Of a stretch of 64,000 nt of DNA, positions 31,665-43,600 are shown piece after piece. Source of the stretch: Asterias amurensis (taxonomy: Eukaryota > Echinodermata > Asteroidea > Forcipulatida > Asteriidae). Both the position numbers and the translations under genes were made by a program. The stretch is from the NCBI RefSeq assembly GCF_032118995.1, contig NC_092661.1:15199006-15263005 (forward strand), given 5' to 3'. The notes under the pieces are model-generated. The model worked only from the letters and a program-made list of their open reading frames with translations. It searched no databases and was not told the origin of the DNA. Numbering within the stretch: position 1 is the first letter of the stretch; each line of letters starts with the position of its first letter.

Positions 31665-34600
31665 GCAAGTATTTATGGCACGCCTTATTAAAACGTACAT
31701 TTTGTTGGTAACGTAACCCCCACTAAATAGACCGGCCGGCGGTCCTCTATTTTGTTTTAATTTTGTTAAATGTTAGGGCTTTTTTTTTTGGAGTGGGAAA
31801 ATTTGACCACGGTCGGGATTTTACATGCTTTTTCCGTTCATACATTCCTAATACATTGGGTAGCTAAGCAGGCGCAGAGGCAGTAGTGTAGAACGGAAGG
31901 ATTCTGCTTATTAAGCAAGGAGGAAGAACAAATGCCAATAGGTTATTTTTATGTGATTTGCCAATATATGAGGAAGGCTTCACTTTCTTCAATTATTAGT
32001 GCCTTCCCTCTTTCTTTTTACTTATTTAGTTTTTTTTTTTCTTCTGTGTATTGTCCGAAGGCCCACACTTTGTGTATCACAACTTGTATATAAAATAACA
32101 AACCTGTGAAAATTTAGGCTCAATCGGTCATCGGAGCCGGGAGAAAATAACAACTTCAATATACAGACAGGGTAATTTACAGTATGAAAAAGACTTAATT
32201 CCTTTGTAATTTGTGTTGTTGTTTTATTAAGTGTAGGCCTACTGTTAAAATTGTATCAGAGTAGTGGATATTGGAAACTGTTCATACTGTTCTGTCTCAG
32301 TGCCTTGAGATGAAATAAAGTAAAGTAAAGTAAAGTACATACATCACATGTATATGATGCATTTTAGTAATTAAGTGGAAGTACCATAACTTTTTGGTTG
32401 CGGCTGTTTGTTGCCTGCCACTATATAAACTAAGCCTAAGGGCTTTTGTACAAATTATGAACAGGCGAAATATTAACTAGCGAAAAAAAACCTGCGGACT
32501 AGTGAAGCTGAACTGGTCCTGCTGGCTAATGAAAAGTCCAAGACAAACCCTATTTATTAATTATTATCCCCCGGGATAAAAACAAACAAACAAAAAAACT
32601 TGAAAATGTAATGAGATTCAATCAATTGATCAATCATTCAAAATTTTAAAAGTGGCTAGTTCAAAGGTTTCCTCAAGACCGCATGGTTTGTACAAAAACG
32701 TTACTGGACCAACATTTTTTAACATCTCTGTTCACAATTGAGCGCATGATCTTAAGTGCAAATCAATCTCAACAGACCCTGCTACATGTAGGGTCGAAAT
32801 GCCACGCCACTGACCTTTTTTGAATTTATACATGTACCATCTTGTTGGTTTGTAGGCAGTTTGCAACAGCTTATAATTCTCAATCTTACATGTAACTGCT
32901 CTGCAGAGTGTGATATCAGAGAAAGTTTGCAGAGTTTTCTCAACAAAAGCTTGCTCCTCACAGCAGTTCTCTGAGTGGTTGCCACACTCTGAATACACAT
33001 CATCAATGTCGCTCAGAAATCAACCTAAGTTCAAACCGTACAGGTGTCGCACTACCAGATTTAGGACAAGCCCTCTGCCTTACATGACTGGGTTACTAAA
33101 TAGAAAATAGTGCAACATTGTCCTCTCAGTACACCGTTGGATCTTATGTCTCGTATTGTATCAACCAATCAATTTTTGGGAGGTTCACCCAAATTTAATT
33201 CATAATTTTTACATTATCTTCTTTTAAGGACTGTTAGTCTAAGTGTGCTTTCTTGTAAAATTTTGTCTCAGACTGCCTTTTCTTTGTAAATTGCATGTAA
33301 TTCAGCCTTTGGCTGCAATGTGTTTTTAACAATAAACCAATTAATAAAAAAATAAAATAATATCAGAATAAAAATCACTACACACGTAGTTGGTAACACC
33401 ATGGTAACACTGACAACTGATCTTAGAGATGAATCTCAGTGCTTGAATTGAGCCCAGAATCACAATAAGAAAAAATAAATAAATTTGTTTGGATTTGAAC
33501 AAACTTAAGAGAAGATGTACCTTTACTGTGAATGGCATCAACTGGGCTCAAAATGACACTTGACCACAGGCCCACGTTAAGTAATTCTAGCATTGGGCCA
33601 GTAAAATCATGACCGGACAAGTACAGTATTCTTTTATTCTGTAATCCAATATCTGTAAACAAAATATAGTATCTTTAAATGTTGAGTTTGCGACTGGAAG
33701 CTTACAATTTTGCTGAGTATCAAAGTTTACCTTTTTTTACCCATGCGTAAGACAAAAAAACTTTGTTTTTCGATATAAAAACAAAAACAGCTGAAATGTT
33801 AAAACACTCTTCTTCAAGACAAAAAAACAAAATCTTCTCTACGTTTTTTTTATATTAATTTTAATATAAAAAACAGCTGAAATGTTAAAATAGTCTTCTT
33901 CTTTTGGTTATAAATGGTCTTTTGATTCTGGTCTTGTAAAAAAACTGAGCTACATGTACGTGTATATATGTCCTGTGGTTTGGGGGATTTTCTCCTCAAA
34001 TTTGAGTTCTGCAGCAAGTAAACAAGTAATGAAAGGATACAACTCTTGGCAAACTAATTTATTATTCACTTGGCTGGTTATGAGTTGACTGACAAAATTC
34101 ACTGGCCGTGACACATTGCTTTCAGATTCTATGCATTGTAGGGTTTGCCCTAAAGTTGTGGATTCTAATCAATCTGAAGAATGATGTACTCCGATCAGCT
34201 GTATTGCTCATTTTTGATGGAGAAAATACATTCAAATTCAAGTCCATGAAGTGGTTGTGGAGTCTATTCATTGTGTAAATTGTGATACACTATAGATGAC
34301 ATTATTTTAGTGTGTCCATTTTGTGGAAAGCATTTGTACTACCATAGAGAAATGACCCCTACTTGGTCAATGGACATTTATGAGCACTGTGATTGAACAA
34401 AGGTATGCACACAATGTGATGTATTGTACGTTTATGTACAGTACATGTACAATGTACCATACATGACTGGCTAATGAATGTGTATGGATTGGTGGCCAAC
34501 CTTGAGCTTTAAAGTGGTCTGTGTACACACTGTACATGCACTAGGCCTAGATGCATTGTACACACACAGAACAAAGGAATGAATTAGCACACCTGTGACC

Positions 34601-37600
34601 CCTATCTTTATGTACCTACATGCATGGTTTATGGTCAATCATCCGCATGTTTTACCTTGCTCTATGGTTTTACATGGTACTGTTCAAATGCAGTACAGTA
34701 ATTTACGTACATGCACATTATGATTGTAGCATGAGTGTTAAGGGTACTTTTTGTACTTTAAAATGAACGACATCACAGATACAAATTAATTTAATGTTAA
34801 ATACTAACAGAGAATGATCTGCAGTGTTTTACAAAGCTTTTCTACCCAAATTCTAGTTCTGTTTTTGTATGCAAAATATGTGAACCTGACCCTCAAAACT
34901 TCATCAAAGAGCAAGACTGCTCTAATGTCAACACAAACCAGGCGTAAATTGCCATGGGCTGGTGTAGTAAACACCACTTGTCAACTAGCCCTTTAGGATA
35001 CTAAAAAAAACATCTGTACGCATAACAACTGTTCTTTAAAAGTGTTAAAGGAACACGTTGCCTTGGATCGGACGAGTTGGTCAAAACGAAAGCGTTTGTA
35101 AATGTTTTTTATATAATGCATATGGTTGGAAAGATGTTTTAAAAGTAGAATACAATGATCCACACAAGTTTGCCTCAAATTTGCGTGGTTTTCCTTCTAC
35201 TGTGCGAACTAACACGGTCGGCCATTTATGGGAGTCAAAATTTTGACCCCCATAAATGGCCGACGTGTTAGTCGACGAGGTAAAAGGTAAACCATGCAAT
35301 TTTGATGCACGTTTGTGTGGATCATTGTATTCTACTTTTACAACATCTTTCTACCCATATGGTTTTATAAAAAACGGTTACAAAGACCAACTCGACCGAT
35401 CCAAGGCAATGTGTTCCTTTAAAGGAACATTACAGAATTGGTTTTTGCTAACAAAACAATTGCTGGCAGTGTAATCACTTAATGTAATCCACCATACATA
35501 CATAAACTGACAACCCTGTGGTAGTTTGAGATCGATCGGCCATCTGGGTCACGAGAGAATAGTGAAAAAACGATTACAAATTTTGCAATTGCATCTAAAA
35601 TTTAGATGCCAAAATAAAAATGAATAAAAGGCTCATTGAGCGATAAACTCCAAAAGCGAAGTTAGATTATTTATTTCTCATCAAATATGACATTTCAGAC
35701 GGAAATATTTCAAGGGATGTTTTCAACTATCATCATCAATAGAATGTGTTAATTTTATGTAAATCTGTGATCTTCACGATTTTTGTTTCTTACCAATTCT
35801 GTAACGTTCCTCTAAGTTATTTTTAAGTGTGTGAATATAACTTTGACCAATAAACTTGTTGTGATCACCACCATTGATACAGAATGTTTTACAAAGTCTG
35901 CGCTACTAAAACAAACTTCCTGGGGGCAAGATAAATACACAGTTTACTGGCTTGGTGGGCTAGTTCACCAAAAGGTCAATGTGTGTACTACTAAATCCTT
36001 TCTTTTCTTTATATTTGGCCCCCAAACAGATGCCAAATTTGCATAATAAACAGTAAGCCTTAGAAGGCTGTCAACATGCCCACAATTTACATAGTAGGTG
36101 GATATTAAAATAATTCTTCCAGAAACCCAGAAGTAACTTCACAAATTTCATTGATGTGTTCCTTTTTTCAAGCAAATTGGGTTTGAATTATCATACTGGC
36201 TCAAACTTCAAGTTGATGTTTTTTAAGAATTTGAGCTTGTCGTGTAGCAGAGAGTTTGTCCTATTTCACTATGAAATTTGAGAATTGTGAAAAAACTTTT
36301 CCACATTGCTTCTAAAAAAAACACATCTACGACGAAAGTAACTATAGTTTTTATATTTTAGGGGAAGCCTCTCTACCGGGTTCGTTGGCAAGGTTACGGG
36401 CCGGAGGAAGACACTTGGGAGCCGAGAGAGAATCTACTGACATGTGAAGACCTCGTGGAGGAATTCATCGAGAATCAGAAACAACGCAAACAGAAGATCA
36501 ACCAGACTCTCGCCAAGAAAGATAAGGTAAGGATTAAAGAAGATTAGTTTGAGAAAGCCTCCTCTGAGATTTTATGCACTACAATGCCTCTAGGAAGCAG
36601 CTTTGGTGTTTACTTTTACCTCTGCATTCTCCCTTAAAAGGGTCATGCATTGTGTAGTAAGCAGGCCTGTATGCTTCGTTTCTGAAAGGCAAAGGGCACT
36701 AAGGCATTTTTTACTTGATAAAGGGTATCCTATGAGGAGATTGGACATTTCTACTTGAGCATTTCAAGGGCACCGAGTCAATGACTCAGGGGCACGGAGG
36801 CAATCACCTTGTTGCCTGCGTGAAGTATCAGGCCTGAGTAAGGTTTTTTTTTCTTCATGGCAATGCTTATTAGGCAAAATTATCAAGAAAGATAACAATA
36901 GTCACCTGTGAAAGTTTCTTCTGAATACAGCATTCTACGACTTGCTGAGAAAACAGCAAAAACAATCATGGTATTTTCACAAGAACATTGAATCAAACCA
37001 CGTTTAGGGATGTGACAGCGGGTACCCGCACCATTCGTGAATGGACATCTAATCTCAGAAACCTGAGAAGCAATTTTCATGCATTCAGCGTTTCTCAGAC
37101 TTTATGTTTTTGGGTGACCAATTATCCAATCCACCAAAGGGAATCCTTTTACCCAAAAAGATAATACCAGCCATGTATGCTTCGTTTAAGGGCAAGGGCA
37201 CCAAGGCATTTTCTCCTAGGTAAAGGGCACTATGAGGAAATTGTAAATTTCTACTGGAGCATTTCAAGGGCACCAAGGCAGTGACCAAGGGGCACAGAGA
37301 CAATCGCCTTTGTTGCCTCCGTGAAGTATCAGGCCTGTGATACTGTCAACAGCTGAGAAGGGGTTTGCTCCGGTGTTTCTACATGTAGCAGTGGCTGCTG
37401 AATGTTGTCGACAGTATTTTTTAAAACCCTTATAAATGGAATGGATCTCAAAAATTTAAAAAAACCTTTCTGCAGAAATATATATACATGACATAGGTAT
37501 AAATAATTATTTATTACGCTTTGAGACGCCAGTAGATAAAATGTTAAAAACCAGTCATGTAATTCAGTGTTGCAGACTTCGCCTTGCCCCAATTGTTCTT

Positions 37601-40600
37601 CGCCTCAATCATCCCATTGAATTGGTTTACCACCTGGCACAAATGATAAGCGTGTACAACAGTGTGCAAAATTGGCCAGCAGGAAATTTGCCGCAGAAAT
37701 CTGCAACAGAAATTTAAACAGGAATTTGCAACAAAAATTTGCTGTAGAAATTTGCAACAGAAATTAGCAGTCAAAAATTTGCAATAGAAATGTGCAGCAG
37801 AAATTAGTTTGCTTTGTTAATTTTCCGTTTTGTTCTCCACCGATGTGCAAATAATTTAGGTGTATTTAGGTTTGTAACTAATATTTACACTGTGCTTGGC
37901 GTTTTCACAGATGGTGAAAACAAAAATACCAAACATTTCGGTGAATAAAGTGGATTTCTTTTGTACTGAAATCACAGCTTCATATCAAAGCACCCAACAA
38001 AATTGAATAAAACATATGACGCAATCAATATTTTTCAGTTTTTAGCACAGGGCCTACAAACATAGTAGTTTACAGTGTGTGTACCTCGACTGTAGCAATT
38101 TGACCCCAATGTCAGCCATTTGGCCCCTTCAACACCTGGGCAGTGCACAACACACTCTGACGCAGGTGGTCATGTGACCGACAGCAGGGGCAAATTTTCT
38201 GTCTGGATAATTGTATGTGAAATGTGGGCCACATGCATGTAGTTTGACATGATTTGCATCTGATTATGAGCTATATATATAGGCCTTCATTTTTTACATG
38301 GCACATGAATGCATTGCATTTAAATGCATCGCGTTCAAACACAGGCTTACATTTTTGTACATACACTATTTGATCGATTTCCACATTTTAAAGTATGTTT
38401 TGATTGAGACTGACAATTTTCATCGTAAAGTTTGTTCTATGTATGGCCTGATGTTAGTTTTGGCCCTAGCAGAGTCTTTTTCTCAAGGATTAACATAATT
38501 ACAACACAACACAACACAGCACACACATATAAAAATGTGCATTCATCTTGTGTCCTTTCCTTTGTCCACAGTACCGTAGTTCAGATTGAATTTCCCTTAG
38601 ACTTTGAACACATAATTCATTCTGTTTGTAGCTAGACCCAATTTCGAAGAGTTGCTTTTAAAATCACAAAGAGTGCAAATTTAACATCTCTCATAAAGAG
38701 TTCGCTAAGCACAACGATATTATGCTTATCAGAATAAGGTTACCAGCCACAATTTGTGACTTGGCATGAATCCTGCGTAATACTTATAATGTTTAGCAGA
38801 AAATATTATTATTTTCTGCCTGCCAGAAAACTCAGCTCTATAAAATTGGACCCAGGTTTAAATGTAGTGTAGTTGAATCCATTTACTTGATTAGATCAGC
38901 AACATTTTTTAATATTTAAAGGTCCCTAGATTAAGATGAGAAATAGTTGCTACATGTACTCCTACTGTATTGTCATGTCATTGCTTTACAAGTGTCCCAG
39001 ATCCAAAACAACTATCAAATACTCAGTGTGCACACATCAACAGAATTAGCCTGTGCCACCCAAAGAGTGGACAGGATTTGTATGAAAAACAAACTTGCTA
39101 TGGACATTATAATTGGATTTAGGAGAGAAAAGCTTTTTTTCTACTCTGGTAGGCCCTATTATTAATGTATGTGGTATAATACATGTATGTGCACTATGTA
39201 CATTGTAGACATTTTAGCTTTGAGTGAATTGAGTGTATTCTCTACAGACTGAAAGAAGAAATCTCACAGAAGCCTTAATTATGAGGGAAATTCAGAACAT
39301 GCAGAACTACCAATTCTCCCTGACTCTGCAGTGAAGTCCCAGGCCTGATACTTCACGGAGGCAACGGAGGCGATTGCCTCCGTTGCCCCTTGCCATTGCC
39401 TTGGTGCCCTTGAAATGCTCCACTAGAAATTTACAATTTCCTCATAGGGTGCCCTTTGCCAAGGAGAAAATGCCTTGGTGCCCTTGCCCTTTCAAAAACG
39501 AAGCATACAGGCCTGAGTCTCCCTTGAAATAAACCAATATTTCGATGTGCTGATATTTGTATAGTTTTGAAAGAAAACATCTCATATTTACATGTAAGCA
39601 TTGTGAAGGAAATTCTGAACCCATGCAGAACTACCGACTTTCCCTGAAGTCTCCCTTGAAATAAACCAATATTTCAATGTGCTGATATTTGTATAGTTAT
39701 GTGAATTGAGTGCATTTATTGAAAGAAAACATCTTACAGTTAAAGTACATGTAAGCATTGTGAAGGAAATTCTGAACCTATGCAGAACTACCGATTTTCC
39801 CTGATTCTATGGTAACGTCTCCCTTAAAGAAACCAATCTTTCCATGTTCTGATGAACAAATTTGACAATCTCCCCTGATTTTGGATTGTCCTTCTTATAA
39901 ACATATCCCCCTGCTGATTGTTATTGTACGAATTCTCACTGATTGAAAGATGCAAATGCGTTGCCAGGTTTGGAACATGTCTGTACTTGTCTGGGTGGAA
40001 CCGTAGAGGTGGGACACAGATTACTGACACGACTAAGCTCTGTGGTGAAGGCACTCTGCAGTGTTCAAATAAGATATTGTCCCCCTTTGGCTGGCTCTCA
40101 ATGACGTGGTGTTGATGGTGGAGTGGACGAGTGCACTGGGGTAACACCATGCAATGACTCAAGGTCTGGGCCCAGTTTCATTAAAGCCTGTAAGCACAAA
40201 ACTTGTTAAGCCCAGAAAAATATTACTTACCAGAAATGGTTTTACCAGCCAATATTAGATTAAAATTACATTGTTGTGACTGGTGCCAGCTCAATTTTGC
40301 GTAGCACGGAAATTTGTCAAGTACCCACTGTCACTGAAACCATCACATTATGACTTTTATTTTATCTTTTTCGATATTTTGCCTGTAAGTCAGCAGTTTG
40401 AGTGAACCAAAACACACTGTGTAGGCCTACAAGCCAGACTCGTTGTGTATGTACATAGGGGGGTAGTGAAAAAAATGCATTGTGATCGGCCAAATCGGCT
40501 CAGCATTGCACACAATCACGCTGCAAGATCTAGGCCTACTATGCCACACACGGCAGTGTTTCTATTGTTACTCTGACTAATAAATTAAAGGTTTTCAATT

Positions 40601-43600
40601 CAAACACAAATCGAGAAGCTTAAAGGCACTGACTTGTTGGTAATTGTGAAAGACCAGGGCAAAATTTCGTTGCTCTGCTTACCGTAAGCACAGAATCGGC
40701 GCTTACGGAAGCAGGGAATTCTGTGCTTACGGCAAGCGTATTTCACGGGTTAGCGGCGAATTTTGGCTTATGAACCATTAAATTGGTCCCAGTATTCTTT
40801 CCACTTGGTGATCACAATATTTATCCATAACTATCAAAAAATTTTACTCAATTGATCATCGAAGTTGCAAGAGAATAATTAAAGAAAAAACACTTAATGT
40901 TGCACAAATTTGTGTGCTTTTAAATGCGTAATGAAGGGCTTCATGCCTGAAGGCTTTTTCAAAGTCTCTTTAAAATATTTGAGTGAAAAATTACCTCTTT
41001 CTCAAAAACTATTTTATACATGTACTTCAGAGGGAGCCGTTTCTCACAATATTTTATACTATCAACAGCTCTCCATTGCTCATTACCGAGTAAGTTTTTA
41101 TGCTAACAACTGTTTTGAGTAATTTCCAATAGTGGCCACCAGTGCCTTTAAAGTCTGTCTGATGAAATGAAAGAAAGGAAACTGACCGTGTCTGCAGTCT
41201 ACAGGATCCATGATGCTTTAAAATACATTTTGTCCGGATGATAATTTGTTTCCCATCACACATGCCTACTGTATGGTGACTTGGCAACAAATTAGAAAAC
41301 CTGACAAATTTGAATTTCCCAGATCAATTAGGGATTGAGCCTTTCTTTAAATGTCAGCAGGTGCTTCCATGTACACTGTATATATACGTACAATGTACAA
41401 TACATTAATCTGCTGATGGGAGGTTATGTATTTTAGTTCTCCCAAGGATTTGTCAAAACTGGTGGCTTTCTGGACCCAAATTTTGAAGTTTGGTCAAAGC
41501 ACGCTGCATATTTTACATACATGTTCGCCATGTACGCTGGTAATGTTTGGTTTTTAAAGCCCTACATGTACTTTGCAATCTTGGGATCTACATTATTTCA
41601 TAATGATTTGGAGAATTTGATCTGAGATTCTGCATACTTCCATAACTCAAAGAGGTCTTAGAAGTAAAGGTCCAGAAATGAAATTTTATATAGTTTCCTA
41701 TGTTAAAGACACTGGACACTATTGGTAATTGTGAAAGACCAGTCTTCACAGTTGGTGTAAAATAACAAACCTGTGAAAATTTGAGCTCAATTGGTCGTCT
41801 AAGTTGCGAGATTTTTTTAATGCAAAAAACACCCTTGACACACAAAGCTGTGTGCTTTCAGATGCTTGATTTCGAGACCTCAAATTCTAAATCTGAGGTC
41901 TCGAAATTAAATTCGTGGAAAATTGTGTCTTTCTCGAAAACTACATTACTTCAGAGGGAGCCGTTTCGTACAGTGTTTTATACTATCAACCTCTCCCCAT
42001 TACTCATTACCAAGTAAGGTTTTATGCTAATAATTGTTTTGAGTAATTACCATTGTCCACTGCCTTTAACTTAGCATTCCAATAAAATAAAATAAAATTG
42101 TTTTGTTATATTCATTTTGATACTGAAAAATTTGACTTACAATAAGTTTTTAAAACAATGTTAGCAATGTCTTGGCAATTTGTGATAATTCTACATAGCC
42201 ATACAGAAGGAATGGTCTCCAAGACTCCAACATAGTTGATAAATGGTACCTCTAGCAGAGGAAATAATAATAATAAAATAATAATATAATGACTTGTGCA
42301 TTGCGCACATCCACCCTGCTGGGTGTACAAGGCACAGAAATGTAAATTTCTACCAATATTTCAATGGGCACTAAGGTCACAGAAATGACAAACTACACAT
42401 TTCAATTTCATCAAGTCCACCTACATGTACATACACAGTAGTAACTTGACTATGCGTGCCGCATGCAGACTTGTTTATGTGCACAAGAAAATGCAAAAAA
42501 AAAGGACAGTAAAATGCATGCACTCAGGAAAAAATAATCACCAAGCACTCTGCAGCCAAAATGTATGCAGATCTCTCAAAATGTGAAAGGTTGGTGAGAA
42601 TACTGCATCTAAGACAAAAATTATGTTTTTCTGTCTGAGATTGGGTCTTCTGGGGATGTGTTGAGTACGTTTGGCTGTACTAAAGTATATTATTACCTCA
42701 GGATGTTATTTGCAAGATATGAAATTTCATATTGTGAATATTTTAAATGCACTCCATATTTCCTTTTACAAAAATCAGGGCTGGTTACTTTGTAGCAATA
42801 TCCAGGTTGAAATTTTTTACATAATCCTCGATTGAGTCGCCTTTACATCAAGAAACTGTCTTGCCCATACAAGAACAAACAAATTTTCAATGCGCTTTAC
42901 AAAATGTCTCACAATGAATGAAAAACTGCACTTTCTTCTTTCTATCTCAATTAATATTTTTAAATTACATTTTCAACGTGGTCTAAAATATCCAAACTAA
43001 AAACAATCAGCTAATTACACAAAAAATATTTTTTGTCTAAGAGTGTAAATGTAATTAAAATATAATGATTTAAAATTATACATTATTTTGTGCACATTGT
43101 GCTTTGCAGTTTTTACTATGCTCATTAAGTTTTTTTCTCCTACATTAACAAAGAATGGTCAATGTGCTTAGTCGCTTGGGTGCTTAGCAAATTGTTCTCT
43201 AGTTGCACTGACACTAAAGAAGGCCTTAGAATTCTGGTAGGCATAAATTGCACATTGATCAGAACTGCACTATGTACAATGTATAATGTCGTTCCGCCTG
43301 CGTTTCTGATACAATGCAAAAAAGTGCCAACCATTGGTAATCCAGACATTATTATTAAAAGAAGGCCCTTATAAATCTGGTGGAGTATGTATGAATAGAG
43401 TGCACAATGATCAGGGCTGCACTTTGTAATGTTGTTCTGTATAGTCTCTTCGGTGCTTGGCGAAATTGTTCTCTAAATTGCAGTTTGACATAAAGAACAC
43501 CTTAAGAATTCTGATGGTAACATGTACACGTACTGAGTGTAGTCCTGAATGAATTGCACAATGATCAGAACTGCACTTATGTACAATGTCATTCCGTCTG

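Larger units (their letters stand above)
31665..36361. other. MPHOSPH8: MPHOSPH8 intron 1 (GC-AG) with repeats
   Basis: GC donor GAG|GCAAGT, acceptor TATTTTAG. Contents: partial family D element (32050-32160), a non-LTR 3' end (about 32920-33365), B2 and C1 elements (35045-35816), and a stretch at 34390-34640 rich in GTACATGTAC-type words. No other gene recognised. Confidence 0.8.
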
